The notes under the pieces are model-generated. The model made no database searches. It was not told where the DNA came from and saw only the letters and a list, made by a program, of their open reading frames with translations. The position numbers and the translations under genes are program-made. 64,000 nt of DNA from assembly GCF_001536285.1 (NCBI RefSeq), contig NZ_FAOZ01000021.1, positions 91,509 through 155,508 on the forward strand, written 5' to 3'. Below, one piece after another: positions 50,495 through 59,182 of the stretch; the first letter of the stretch is position 1; each line of letters starts with the position of its first letter. Source of the DNA: Parafrankia irregularis (GTDB taxonomy: Bacteria > Actinomycetota > Actinomycetes > Frankiales > Frankiaceae).

Positions 50495-51160
50495 TCAGAG
50501 CACCCGGGCCGGCGGTGCAGCGTACACCCCGAGCTCGACCTCGGCCGCCAGGTCCGGACGCCCCAATGCGCGCTGTGCGCGCGGCAGGACGCGGCCCTCG
50601 ACGTCGGAACGCACCGCACGGGCGTCCGCGCCGGCCTCCGCCTCGACGGCCATCTGCAGCACCGGCCGCCGCGGACCCCCCCGAAGGTCCACCCGGGCAG
50701 CTCGCACCACCGGGTTCCGCAGCAGATCGTCCGCGACGGCGTCGGTCAGCGCGGCGCTGCCAACATGGACACCACCGACCACGTCGTCGGTGATCTGGAG
50801 CCCACGCGGCCGGCCGGTTCTGAGCTGAGCGAACATCCAGCCGAGCGCGCCCAGGGCGAGAAGCCCGGCCGCCGTGCCCACCGCTGGCCAGAACCAGCCA
50901 TGCCGGGCCGCGAAGGATCTGATGTCAGGGCCGAGCACGGCCTGGTCGGCGAAGTCCGTGCCGAACACACCGAATCCGGCCAGGAGCACGACCACACCGG
51001 CACCGAGCAGAAGCAGGCCGAGCAGCCCCAACAGGACACGGTTCCAGCGCTCCACCGCCGGCCGGTACCGGCGTCGCCGCAGCCCGGCGGAGCCAGCGTG
51101 GCGCCCAGCGCCAGCGCCTCCGCCTCCGTCGCCGCCAGCTCCACGCCCACCGGGCCTCAC
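50495..51160 (-). CDS. AmaP-like membrane protein (alkaline-shock anchor type)
   Basis: A 221-residue protein: a Gly/Arg-rich start, two hydrophobic segments (about 43-66 and 88-112), then a cytosolic alpha/beta domain with LQITDDVVGGVHVGSAALTDAVADDLLRNPVV. This two-helix-plus-domain layout matches AmaP-type proteins that tether Asp23 to the membrane in Firmicutes. Family identity here is inferred from layout and from three Asp23-like genes next door. The GTG start overlaps the preceding stop (GTGA), so it is the last gene of a coupled pair. Confidence 0.65.
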   Translation of the reverse strand: MRPGGRGAGGDGGGGAGAGRHAGSAGLRRRRYRPAVERWNRVLLGLLGLLLLGAGVVVLLAGFGVFGTDFADQAVLGPDIRSFAARHGWFWPAVGTAAGLLALGALGWMFAQLRTGRPRGLQITDDVVGGVHVGSAALTDAVADDLLRNPVVRAARVDLRGGPRRPVLQMAVEAEAGADARAVRSDVEGRVLPRAQRALGRPDLAAEVELGVYAAPPARVL

Positions 51161-52032
51161 CGCGGTCGCTCCCGCGCCCCCAGGGCGTCCTGTGCGGCGG
51201 CCGCACCACCCGCGGCACCGCCACCTGCTGCACCGTCACCCGCCGCGTGGACGTCCCGCACGTGGGCGTCCTGTGTGTGGGCGTCCTGTGTGTGGACGCC
51301 GCCGGCGACCCGGCGCCTGGCCGCGGACGTCCCCCAGCCGGTCGGGGCCCCCGCGGCACCGTCGGGCCGGATCCGCCGACTCCCCCGCCGAAGTCGTCGC
51401 GGCCGCCCGCCGACCGCCGGCTCCAGCACGAGCCGCGGCGGACGTCGCAGCTCGAAGGACTCGATCGTGCGCGCGAGCCGTGCCCGGACCTCCGTCACCG
51501 CGCCTACGGACGTCCGCCCCCGCAGCCGTGGACGGACCACCGCGCGGCGGCGCCTTACCCGCACCGACACGGACGTGATCCCGTCGGTCGCCAGCGCCGT
51601 GGCGCGAAGTGCTCGGGCGAGGGCACTGCGAGGCACGTACACGGCCACCTCCGCCGCCGCACCGGACGCGCACGCTCCAGACGCTCCAGACACAGACGCA
51701 CGGGACGCGGACGCGCCGGAGGACGAAACGCGGGACGACGACGCGCCGGACGCGCCGGAAGTGGTCGGACGGGCCTGGAACCGGGGCCTACCGCCAGCCC
51801 GGGAGCCGAGCAGGAGCAGGCCGAGGCCGACGAGCGCGAGCAGCACGCCCCAGAAGCGGGCCGCGCCGGACGACCACGCCCAGGCGGTGAGGTGGGCCGA
51901 CCAGGCGGGCCAGTCGACGATCACCGGCCCGCGCCCGCCGGACGCGGCGACGATCTCCACGACCGCGATCACACCGGCGGCCGCGAGCAGCGCCGCGACG
52001 AGTGCGGCAAGAACACGGTTACCGGGCCGCAT
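51157..52032 (-). CDS. DUF6286-like membrane protein in Asp23 cluster
   Basis: A 291-residue protein with two N-terminal hydrophobic segments (about 9-31 and 55-78), a Ser/Ala-rich stretch (about 85-120), then a conserved-looking domain with VAVYVPRSALARALRATALATDGITSVSVRVRRRR, and a Gly/Ala tail with HTQDAHTQDAH repeats encoded by a short tandem duplication near 51260-51300. No enzyme motif is visible. GGGAGG precedes ATG 52032. Its stop overlaps the AmaP-like start. Function unknown; the context suggests an envelope-stress membrane complex. Confidence 0.65.
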   Translation of the reverse strand: MRPGNRVLAALVAALLAAAGVIAVVEIVAASGGRGPVIVDWPAWSAHLTAWAWSSGAARFWGVLLALVGLGLLLLGSRAGGRPRFQARPTTSGASGASSSRVSSSGASASRASVSGASGACASGAAAEVAVYVPRSALARALRATALATDGITSVSVRVRRRRAVVRPRLRGRTSVGAVTEVRARLARTIESFELRRPPRLVLEPAVGGRPRRLRRGSRRIRPDGAAGAPTGWGTSAARRRVAGGVHTQDAHTQDAHVRDVHAAGDGAAGGGAAGGAAAAQDALGARERPR

Positions 52033-52210
52033 GGCGCCTCCCTCAGCCGCTGGGATCCCCGTCCAGCTGCTGGGCCTCCCCCGACGCCGACTCCGCAATC
52101 ACGAAACCGAGGTCCGAGCGAACGACCAGCACACTTCGATCTGCCCGGCGGTAGCCGTCCCGACACGTCGCCACCGCGGGCGGGCGGACGACCCGGGCGG
52201 GCGGACGACC

Positions 52211-52576
52211 TCAGTGCGCCCGCACTCCGGCGCCAGCCGGCCCGCACAGCATCGGCACCTCGATGTCGATGTGCGCGACGGAGAGACCAGCCAGTGCGGC
52301 GACCCGCTCACGCACCCGGTTGCGGACCGCCTCGGCCGTGGCCGCGACCGGAGCCGGGTACACGACCGACAAGGTCAGCGACACCCGGACCGCTCCGTTG
52401 ACGACCTTCACCGAAGCCTCGGGCCAGCGCCTGAGACGGCCCCTCCTCCCCGGGCGGGGCGGCGGGGCCGCGACGTCCTCGACCTCGGCCGCGGCGACCG
52501 CGGCGATCTTCGCCACCACCCGTTCCGCCACCCGCACCGCGCCCGGACGAGCCCCGGCCGGGGTCCTGATGTTCAC
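52211..52576 (-). CDS. Asp23/Gls24 family protein (121 aa)
   Basis: This short Asp23-like protein contains VRVAERVVAKIAAVAAAEVEDV and VSLTLSVVYPAPVAATAEAVRNRVRERVAALAGLSVAHIDIEV, the typical helix–strand repeat of the family. Asp23 proteins cluster at the membrane and respond to alkaline or cell-wall stress in Firmicutes. The role in actinobacteria is not established. The GTG start overlaps the upstream gene's stop (GTGA), and the in-frame extension to 52663 overlaps that gene and was dropped. Confidence 0.75.
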   Translation of the reverse strand: MNIRTPAGARPGAVRVAERVVAKIAAVAAAEVEDVAAPPPRPGRRGRLRRWPEASVKVVNGAVRVSLTLSVVYPAPVAATAEAVRNRVRERVAALAGLSVAHIDIEVPMLCGPAGAGVRAH

Positions 52577-52821
52577 GTCCGCCCCCGACGGCGCTCGCCG
52601 CGGACGAACCCGTCGCGTGGCGAGCGGGCCGAGCGTTCCGAGCCGGACCGGGCGCGGACCCACTCAAGGCGACTCAGATCGATGTCACCATCAACGATCT
52701 TCCCGACGAACAGGCCGATCGCGCCGAAGAGCAGAACGATGAGGAACTCACCGAAGCCCCCGAACGCCAGCGCGAGACCAGCGACGAGCCCGGCGACAAG
52801 CCCTAGCGCACCCGATCGCAT
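52573..52821 (-). CDS. Small DUF2273-like membrane protein
   Basis: An 82-residue protein with two hydrophobic, Gly-rich segments (about 5-22 and 26-43) followed by a basic cytosolic tail. Size and topology resemble the DUF2273 small membrane proteins encoded beside Asp23 genes. GGGGAGG lies upstream of ATG 52821. Its stop overlaps the Asp23 start, so the two are coupled and probably form a membrane-bound pair. Confidence 0.65.
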   Translation of the reverse strand: MRSGALGLVAGLVAGLALAFGGFGEFLIVLLFGAIGLFVGKIVDGDIDLSRLEWVRARSGSERSARSPRDGFVRGERRRGRT

Positions 52822-53026
52822 CCAGGCACCTCCCCATAGACGTCACCGACCGTCACCGACTCAACCCTCGGCTCTCGGCTCTGGCACGACTTCACGGCTA
52901 CGGCTCGCCGCTCACTGGCCCACCGTTCACCGAGACCGCTCACCTCACCGAGACCGCTCACCGAGTGTCGGACTCGGCACGTTGGGTCGGCACCAAGTCT
53001 CACCCGGGCGCTCATGACCTTCCAGT

Positions 53027-53374
53027 TCACGAGCGGCCGCCCGTCCGCGCCAGCATGCGGGCGAGCGCCGCGAGGCTGCGACGGAGCACACCCTGCCGGC
53101 GGTAGAAGGTGACGGTCTGCGACGGCCGAGCGTCGTCGAACGCACGCAGCCCCTGGGCGAACGCCACCGGGTCACCACCGCGGTCCGGGTGGTTCGCGAG
53201 AACGAAGCGCCGCCGAGCGGCCTGTAGCCGCGCCCGCTGCGCCAGCCGCGCCCGCTCCGCCGCCGCTTCGGCCCCCGCGGGACGGGGCGGGTTCCGGCCG
53301 GCTCGGCTCCCGGCGCGGGCGGCACCGCGGGCGGACGCCCCGGGCCCGCGGCGGTCAGCTACCCGAACCGGCAT
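53027..53374 (-). CDS. Small J-domain-like protein (HPD motif)
   Basis: A 115-residue basic protein. RRRFVLANHPDRGGDPVAFAQGLRAFDDA carries the His-Pro-Asp triplet and the flanking helices of a J-domain, the part that stimulates Hsp70 (DnaK) ATPase. No zinc-finger or other DnaJ domain follows. N-terminal residues are Arg/Ala/Gly-rich. ATG 53374 lies inside the end of the upstream Asp23-like gene (20-base overlap). GAGGG precedes it. A role as DnaK recruiter to the envelope module is inference. Confidence 0.65.
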   Translation of the reverse strand: MPVRVADRRGPGASARGAARAGSRAGRNPPRPAGAEAAAERARLAQRARLQAARRRFVLANHPDRGGDPVAFAQGLRAFDDARPSQTVTFYRRQGVLRRSLAALARMLARTGGRS

Positions 53375-53804
53375 GGGTGAAACCCTCAACTCTCCGGGCT
53401 TCGAGCGGGGCGCCGCGGGTGACCGGAGCGCCAGGGGCCGGGGACGGCCACCCCGGCAGGTCGACGTCGAGATCGGTGATCATCACGTCCACCCGTGGGA
53501 TTTCCGGAGCCGCGATGAGAACCGCCGACCGGACCTGGTTCGCGAGCTCGGTCATGGTGGGGCCGTAGCGGCAGACCACCGCGACGACGACCGCGTCCGG
53601 TAGCACCCGCACCGCCTCGGCCGGGTTACCGGCCAGCCGGATCACGTCCGGACACGCCCGCACCTGTCGCTCGACCGCGCGCCGCTCGACCGCGCGCCGG
53701 TCGGTGCTCCATCCGCGACCCGCACCCGGGGTGGGCCGAGCCCGCGCGCCCGCGACCGCACCGGTGGTGGCGATGGCGGCGGTGGTGGCGGTGGCGGTGG
53801 TCAT
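53355..53804 (-). CDS. Asp23-like protein, diverged (149 aa)
   Basis: After a Thr/Ala-rich start, residues 50-115 (PAEAVRVLPDAVVVAVVCRYGPTMTELANQVRSAVLIAAPEIPRVDVMITDLDV) resemble the second half of an Asp23 domain, with the pattern C-(E/R)-Y-G-…-VR-…-V-x-V-x-I-x-D-(V/L). It is a probable paralogue of the preceding 197-aa Asp23 protein. The ATG overlaps that gene's stop (ATGA). The C-terminal 30 residues are Pro/Gly-rich. Confidence 0.6.
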   Translation of the reverse strand: MTTATATTAAIATTGAVAGARARPTPGAGRGWSTDRRAVERRAVERQVRACPDVIRLAGNPAEAVRVLPDAVVVAVVCRYGPTMTELANQVRSAVLIAAPEIPRVDVMITDLDVDLPGWPSPAPGAPVTRGAPLEARRVEGFTHAGSGS

Positions 53805-54394
53805 TGCACTCGGGGGCCCTGTTCCGGCTCCTCATCGCCGATATAGACGTCATCGACGGCGATGTTGACCTCGGTGACCTCCAGGCCGGTCATCTGCTCG
53901 ATCGAGTCGACGACGTTGCGCCGCACGGCCTGGGAGAGATCGACGATCGAGACCCCGTACTCGCAGACCACATCGAGGTCGACGGCCGCCTGCCGCTCAC
54001 CGACCTCGACCGCGACCCCCTGCGACACGCTGGGAGTGGTGCCCGGCAGCCGGGATCTGAACGTGCCCATCACACGGGTTCCGCCGGTTCCGAGGTCGTG
54101 CACGCCCGAGACCTCCCGGGTGGCCACCCCGGCGATCTTGCGTACGACCGAGTCCGAGATCGACGTCCGGCCCTGGGCCGTCACCAGTTCGGTGGACGTG
54201 CGCCTGGCCATCGCTCCCGAGCGCTCGGAGGTGCCGTTACCGCGGCCTTCGTAGCGGTCCCCGCTGCCGGCCGGGGCCCCCTGGGACGCCGACGGCCCGG
54301 AATGCGCCGACCAGGTCTGCCCGGGTCCCCCACGCGCCGCCGCTGCGTCCTGGCCCGAGTCCGCTGCGGCCTCGGTCCGAGTGGTGGTCGTCAT
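53801..54394 (-). CDS. Asp23/Gls24 family protein (197 aa)
   Basis: A clear Asp23 protein. After about 80 Gly/Ser/Thr-rich residues comes TSISDSVVRKIAGVATREVSGVHDL, then VSQGVAVEVGERQAAVDLDVVCEYGVSIVDLSQAVRRNVVDSIEQMTGLEVTEVNIAVDDVYI. GGGAGGGG precedes ATG 54394. It is the first gene of a minus-strand run ending at the AmaP-like gene and is divergent from ispE. The run contains three Asp23-type domains, one J-like protein and three membrane proteins. Confidence 0.88.
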   Translation of the reverse strand: MTTTTRTEAAADSGQDAAAARGGPGQTWSAHSGPSASQGAPAGSGDRYEGRGNGTSERSGAMARRTSTELVTAQGRTSISDSVVRKIAGVATREVSGVHDLGTGGTRVMGTFRSRLPGTTPSVSQGVAVEVGERQAAVDLDVVCEYGVSIVDLSQAVRRNVVDSIEQMTGLEVTEVNIAVDDVYIGDEEPEQGPRVQ

Positions 54395-54718
54395 CGCTGC
54401 CCCTCCCGCGTCACGGTTCCTCTCATCCGGCCGACCGGGTACACCCGGGCCGACCGCACCTCGCCGGGCATCGGGCCGGCCGTCGGGCCGGACCATCGGG
54501 CGCACACCCGTCGTGGTCTGCGATCACCGGCCATGGCCTGCCATGTCCCGCGTGCTGTGCACCCGACGGGTACCCGCCCGGACCGGACTAATACGTCCGC
54601 CCGGCGCGCGGAGCCGATCGGACGCCGCGACCGATAGGTTGAGCGCAAGCCCTGGTGACCACCACCGGCCACGCCGAGCGCGCTCGCCGCGAGCGACGCC
54701 TGAGCCAAGGAGCGTCCG
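54395..54718. other. Divergent region between Asp23 module and ispE
   Basis: About 320 bases without a supported gene. TAATAC at 54589-54594 is a possible -10 element for ispE, but no -35 was recognised. In-frame TGA at 54701-54703 limits any upstream extension of ispE. Confidence 0.4.
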
Positions 54719-55804
54719 CTGCCTCGATCGAATCCGGGTCGACGCACCGCCGAACCCGGTCACGCCCAACCCACCGTCACCGTTCGCGCTCCCGCCAAGG
54801 TCAACCTGCACCTCGGAGTGGGCCCACTGCGCGCCGACGGCTACCACGAAGTAACGACGATCCTGCAGGCCGTCTCGCTCTACGACGAGATCACCGCGAC
54901 GTCGATCCCGCCGGAGTCGCTGGCCGGGCCGGACGGCTCCGGCCCCGTCTTCACCGACGAGGACCCGATCATCGTCACGGTCGGTGTCGCGGGCGAAGGC
55001 GCCCGACCGTCGAGCCCGGCGGGCGCCGACGGCGACGACACGCCAGCCGAGTCCTCGATCTCGGTGGTGCCCACCGGCCGGGACAACCTGGCCGTCCGCG
55101 CCGCGTACCTCGTCGCCGAGGCGGCCGGCATCCACGGGGAAGCGGCCCATCTGACCCTGTCGAAGGGCATCCCCGTGGCGGCCGGCATGGCCGGCGGCAG
55201 CGCGGACGCGGCCGCGGCCCTGGTCGCCTTCGACGCCCTGTGGGGAGCCGGCCTGGACCGCGCGACCCTGGTGGAACTGGCCTCCCGGCTGGGCAGCGAC
55301 GTCCCGTTCCCGCTCGCCGGCGGGACCGCGCTCGGCACCGGCCGCGGTGAGCAGCTGACCGACGTCCTCGGGCGCGGCGAGTACCACTGGGTGTTCGCCC
55401 TCGCCGACGGCGGGCTGTCCACCCCCGCTGTCTACGCCGAGTTCGACCGGCTGGCCGAGGGCCGGCTGCAGACCGGCCCGACGCCCGCCGACGCGGTGCT
55501 CAGCGCCCTGCGCAGCGGTTCTCCCGAGGAGCTCGGCGCCGCGCTCGTCAACGACCTGCAGCCGGCCGCGCTGCGGCTGCGTCCGTCACTGCGGCGGGTC
55601 CTGGAGAGCGGTCTCGAGCTCGGGGCGATCGGCGCGATCGTGAGTGGCTCCGGGCCGACCTGTGCCTTCCTCGCGCGGGACGCCGCCGCCAGCGTGTCGC
55701 TCGCGGCGAGCCTCGCCGGCATGGGTGTCGCCCGGGCGGTCCGGCGTGCGCAGGGGCCGGTGGCGGGCGCCCAGGTGCTTCCCCCGTCGTCCGCCTCGGC
55801 GTGA
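54719..55804 (+). CDS. ispE: 4-diphosphocytidyl-2-C-methyl-D-erythritol kinase, CTG start
   Basis: A 361-residue GHMP kinase of the MEP isoprenoid pathway. VRAPAKVNLHLGVG is the N-terminal substrate block, IPVAAGMAGGSADAAAAL the ATP-binding loop, and SGSGPTCAF the C-terminal motif. Upstream of VRAPAKVN the frame is closed by TGA at 54701-54703, and the space between contains no ATG, GTG or TTG. CTG at 54719 has a perfect AAGGAG six bases before it, so CTG initiation is the best reading. The next GTG (54818) would delete the substrate block. A sequencing error is an alternative. Insertions of about 35 residues near position 85 are Gly/Ala/Asp-rich. Confidence 0.85.
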   Translation: MPRSNPGRRTAEPGHAQPTVTVRAPAKVNLHLGVGPLRADGYHEVTTILQAVSLYDEITATSIPPESLAGPDGSGPVFTDEDPIIVTVGVAGEGARPSSPAGADGDDTPAESSISVVPTGRDNLAVRAAYLVAEAAGIHGEAAHLTLSKGIPVAAGMAGGSADAAAALVAFDALWGAGLDRATLVELASRLGSDVPFPLAGGTALGTGRGEQLTDVLGRGEYHWVFALADGGLSTPAVYAEFDRLAEGRLQTGPTPADAVLSALRSGSPEELGAALVNDLQPAALRLRPSLRRVLESGLELGAIGAIVSGSGPTCAFLARDAAASVSLAASLAGMGVARAVRRAQGPVAGAQVLPPSSASA

Positions 55805-55890
55805 CGGTGACCCGCGTGCCAGTGACAGGCCTGACTGTGGCCGGCGTGACTGTGACAGGCGTGACGGTGACAGGCGTGGCGATGACGCGG
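55801..55890. repeat. 15-bp tandem array between ispE and ABC-F
   Basis: Six consecutive 15-base units related to GTGACNGTGACAGGC fill the space between the two genes. Because the unit is a multiple of three, copy number changes keep any reading frame across the gap. Confidence 0.7.
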
Positions 55891-55902
55891 AGGCCGGCGT
55901 GA
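55801..55902 (+). CDS. Possible 33-aa linker peptide (VTVTG repeats) between ispE and ABC-F
   Basis: A GTG at 55801 overlaps the ispE stop as GTGA, and the frame runs 33 codons to a TGA overlapping the ABC-F GTG at 55899. The DNA is six 15-bp units coding VTVTR, VPVTG, LTVAG, VTVTG, VTVTG, VAMTR. It has no ribosome site of its own. Either a coupling peptide that lets ribosomes pass from ispE to the ABC-F gene, or chance in a 15-bp tandem array. Confidence 0.25.
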   Translation: MTVTRVPVTGLTVAGVTVTGVTVTGVAMTRRPA

Positions 55903-57782
55903 GCGCTGTCGTCGTCTCGCTGGAGACGGTTTCCGCCGCGCACGGCACGCGGGTCCTGCTCGACGGGGTGAGCCTCGGGCTCGGTACCGGGGAGCGGATC
56001 GGTGTGGTCGGCCGCAACGGGGCCGGGAAGTCCACCCTGCTGCGCATCCTCTCCGGTGAGGCACAGCCGGACTCCGGCCGGGTCGTGCACGCCGGTGGCA
56101 CCCGGATCGGCGCGCTGTCCCAGACCGACGCGCTGCCCGCCGGCACCGTCCGTTCGGCGGTCGTCGGCGACGTGGCCGACCACGTGTGGGCGGCCGACCC
56201 CCGGCAGCGGGCGGTGCTCACCGGCCTCGGGCTGCTCGACCGGCTCGACGAGGGCACCGCCACGATGTCCGGCGGTGAACGGCGGCGGGTCGCGCTGGCC
56301 CGCCTGCTCGTCCAGGAGCTCGACCTGCTCATCCTGGACGAGCCGACCAACCATCTCGACGTCGAGGGCGTCGCCTGGCTCGCGCGTCACCTCGCCTCCC
56401 GGCGATGCGCCCTGCTCGTCGCCACCCACGACCGCTGGTTCCTCGACGAGGTCTGCGACCGCGTCTGGGAGGTCGTGGACGGGCGGGTCGACGCCTACGA
56501 GGGCGGCTACTCGGCGTATGTGCTGGCCCGGGCGGAACGCGCCCGGCGGGCCGACGCGACCGAGGCCCGGCGGCAGAACCTGCTCCGCAAGGAGCTGGCC
56601 TGGCTGCGCCGTGGCCCGCCGGCCCGGACCAGCAAGCCGCGGTTCCGCATCGACGCCGCCAACGCGCTGATCGCCGACGAGCCACCGGCCCGCGACAGCC
56701 TCGCGCTGCGCACGTTCGCCGCCGCGCGCCTGGGCAAGGACGTCTTCGACGTCGAGGACGCCACGTTGTCCGTCGGTGGCCGTGAGCTGCTGCACGACGT
56801 GACCTGGCGGCTGGGGCCCGGCGACCGGATCGGGCTGGTCGGGGTCAACGGTGCCGGCAAGACCTCGCTGCTGCGCCTGCTCACCGGCGCGTTGCGGCCG
56901 GACTCCGGGCAGGTCCGGCAGGGTGCCAGCGCGCGCGTCGCGACCCTGTCCCAGGAGGTCGCCGAGCTGCCGGGCGAGCTGCGGGCGCTGGAGGCCGTCG
57001 AGCAGGTCGCCCGGGTCCTCACGTTGGAACGCGGCCGGGAGCGGACGGCCGGGCAGATGCTCGAGCAGTTCGGCCTTCCCTCAGGCCGGCAGTGGACCCG
57101 GGTGCGTGATCTCTCCGGTGGCGAGCGGCGCCGCCTCCAACTGCTGCGGCTGTTGATGGAGCGGCCGAACGTGCTGCTCCTGGACGAACCCACGAACGAT
57201 CTCGACACCGACACGCTGACCGCGCTCGAGGACCTGCTGGACTCCTGGCCCGGGACCCTCGTGGTCGTCAGCCACGACCGCTACTTCCTGGAGCGCACCT
57301 GCGACGTCGTGATGGCGCTGCTGGGCGACAGGCGGATCACCATGCTGCCGGGCGGGGTCGAGGAGTACCTGGCCAGGCGGGCGGCGGCCGAGGCCTCGGC
57401 CGGATCCCCGGGCCAGCCGCCGAGCTCGGCCGGGGCTGGCGGCGGGAGCGCCACCGGCCGGTCCACCGCCACCGACCGGTCCGCCGGGAACGGCTCCGGG
57501 GCCGCGACCGGCGCGGGGACCGGGCCCGGGGCGAGCACGCCGGCGGCTCCGGCGATGACCTCCGGAGAGCTGCGGGCGGCCCGCAAGGAGCTGTCCCGGT
57601 TGGAGCGGGCCCTGGAGAAGCTCGAGCGCCAGGAGTCGGAGCTGCACACCGCGCTGGCCGAGGCCGCCACCGATCACAGGCGCATCCTCGCCCTGAACAC
57701 CGAGCTGCAGGCCGTCACGGCGCAGAAGGACTCCACCGAGGAGCAGTGGCTGACCCTGGCCTCGCGGGTCGAGGGCTCCTGA
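55899..57782 (+). CDS. ABC-F family ATPase
   Basis: A 627-residue cytosolic protein with two ABC domains and no membrane segments. Domain 1: GRNGAGKSTLLRI (Walker A), SGGERRRVALARLL, LILDEPTNHLD. Domain 2: GVNGAGKTSLLRLL, SGGERRRLQLLRLL, LLLDEPTNDLD. The linker between them is the ABC_tran_Xtn type. A Gly/Ala/Thr-rich stretch precedes a C-terminal coiled coil (RKELSRLERALEKLERQESEL). This is the Uup-like layout. ABC-F proteins act on ribosomes as translation factors or antibiotic-protection proteins. GGAGG precedes GTG 55899. It follows ispE on the same strand, as is common in actinobacteria. Confidence 0.9.
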   Translation: MSAVVVSLETVSAAHGTRVLLDGVSLGLGTGERIGVVGRNGAGKSTLLRILSGEAQPDSGRVVHAGGTRIGALSQTDALPAGTVRSAVVGDVADHVWAADPRQRAVLTGLGLLDRLDEGTATMSGGERRRVALARLLVQELDLLILDEPTNHLDVEGVAWLARHLASRRCALLVATHDRWFLDEVCDRVWEVVDGRVDAYEGGYSAYVLARAERARRADATEARRQNLLRKELAWLRRGPPARTSKPRFRIDAANALIADEPPARDSLALRTFAAARLGKDVFDVEDATLSVGGRELLHDVTWRLGPGDRIGLVGVNGAGKTSLLRLLTGALRPDSGQVRQGASARVATLSQEVAELPGELRALEAVEQVARVLTLERGRERTAGQMLEQFGLPSGRQWTRVRDLSGGERRRLQLLRLLMERPNVLLLDEPTNDLDTDTLTALEDLLDSWPGTLVVVSHDRYFLERTCDVVMALLGDRRITMLPGGVEEYLARRAAAEASAGSPGQPPSSAGAGGGSATGRSTATDRSAGNGSGAATGAGTGPGASTPAAPAMTSGELRAARKELSRLERALEKLERQESELHTALAEAATDHRRILALNTELQAVTAQKDSTEEQWLTLASRVEGS

Positions 57783-57844
57783 CCCGCGAGTGACCCGGCT
57801 CCTGACCCGCGAGGCAGCCGCGCCGCGCCGCCCGGCCGGCGCGG

Positions 57845-58876
57845 TCAGACCCGCTTGCCGGCCAGGCGCTCCGGATCAGGCCAGCGGACGTCCCAGACCA
57901 GCCGCAGGGTCTCGAGCAGCTTGATGCCGTAGAAGCTGGTGTCGACCTGCCAGGGCCGGACGCCGTGCCGGGCCGAGGTCGGCTCGGCGTGGTGCAGGTT
58001 GTGCCAGGACTCACCCATGGACAGCAGCGCCAGCGGCCACACATTGCCGGAACGGTCCCGCGAGCGGTAGGGCCGCGAGCCCAGGACGTGGCAGATGCTG
58101 TTCACCGACCAGGTGACGTGGTGCAGCAATGCCACCCGGACGAGCGAGGCCCAGAAGAAGGCCTGCACGGCCGCTTCGAACGAACCACCCCACAACCCGC
58201 CGACAAGCGGGGGCACCGCGAGGCTGACAAAGGCGCAGAGGGCGAAGGAGTGACTGATCCGAACAATCATCGGGTCGTCCAGAAGGTCTGGAGCATAGCG
58301 GCGCTGATCGGTCTGCTCGACGTCGAAAAGCCAGCCGATGTGGGAGTGCCAGAGGCCGCGGGCGAGCGCGACCGGCCCGGTGCCGTAGCGCCACGGCGAG
58401 TGCGGGTCGCCCTCGGCATCGCTGAAGGCATGGTGGCGGCGGTGGTCCGCGACCCAGCGGATCACCGGTCCCTCAATAGCCATGTTGCCGGCGATCGCCA
58501 GCGCTGCCCGCACCGGCCGGGAGGTCTTGAATCCACGGTGGGTGAAATACCGGTGGAATCCAATCGTGACACCGTGGCCGGTGATCGCGTACATCACTGC
58601 CGCCAGCACCACGTCACGCCAGGAGATCCAGCGCCCCCACAACAACGGAACGGCCGCGACAAGCGCGGCGAACGGAACCAGGATCGTGGCCAGCAGCACA
58701 ACCTGTTCACCGCGTGCCCGGGCGGCCGAGCCCGGCATGGCGGTGTGGCGCTCCCCCGGCTGCTCCGACGCAGGTCGGCCGGCACTCGCGGAGCGCTGGT
58801 CACCGTCGGCGACAGACACACCCCGAGGCCTGTTTTCAGTAGTTTTCACCGTGTCGGCAGCGGTCATCGGCTTCAT
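57845..58876 (-). CDS. Acyl-CoA desaturase (membrane fatty-acid desaturase)
   Basis: A 343-residue membrane protein with the three His boxes of stearoyl-CoA-type desaturases: HRYFTH, HRRHH (…FSDAEGDPHSPW) and HNLHHAEP, plus four hydrophobic segments. It introduces a double bond (usually delta-9) into fatty acyl chains with a di-iron centre. An unusual ~55-residue polar N-terminus precedes the first membrane segment. ATG 58876 was chosen. MTAAD at 58864 is an alternative. Convergent with the ABC-F gene. Confidence 0.88.
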   Translation of the reverse strand: MKPMTAADTVKTTENRPRGVSVADGDQRSASAGRPASEQPGERHTAMPGSAARARGEQVVLLATILVPFAALVAAVPLLWGRWISWRDVVLAAVMYAITGHGVTIGFHRYFTHRGFKTSRPVRAALAIAGNMAIEGPVIRWVADHRRHHAFSDAEGDPHSPWRYGTGPVALARGLWHSHIGWLFDVEQTDQRRYAPDLLDDPMIVRISHSFALCAFVSLAVPPLVGGLWGGSFEAAVQAFFWASLVRVALLHHVTWSVNSICHVLGSRPYRSRDRSGNVWPLALLSMGESWHNLHHAEPTSARHGVRPWQVDTSFYGIKLLETLRLVWDVRWPDPERLAGKRV

Positions 58877-59182
58877 CCCGTCCGTCGCGGTGGGCCGCTC
58901 ACTGCCGACCCTGTAGTCGCCACGTTAGCCCGCTTGGATGACGGCCGGCCCCATTCACGGCGTCCGCCACGCAAACGGGCCGTGCAACCGGGTACGTGCC
59001 GGACCGCGGCGCGGCAGATCGCGTTCTTTACGCGAGCACTGATTCCCCGACCGGTCGGTCCTGACACCCCCCGCAATGTGATCATCACCTTGTGTCCTTA
59101 GGGTGTGCTGTCGGGAGAGGTGTAGCCGGCCGGGCACCGGGTGAAGGCGAAGGGCGGCGGGCCGCGAGGGCAATAACGGGCC

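Noticed and set aside
53109..53603. Plus-strand frame opposite the J-like and Asp23-like genes
   Set aside because: No family similarity; both minus-strand frames show conserved patterns and coupled overlaps.
54818..55804. ispE starting at GTG 54818
   Set aside because: It would remove the conserved PAKVNLHLG block needed for substrate binding, and no ribosome site precedes it.
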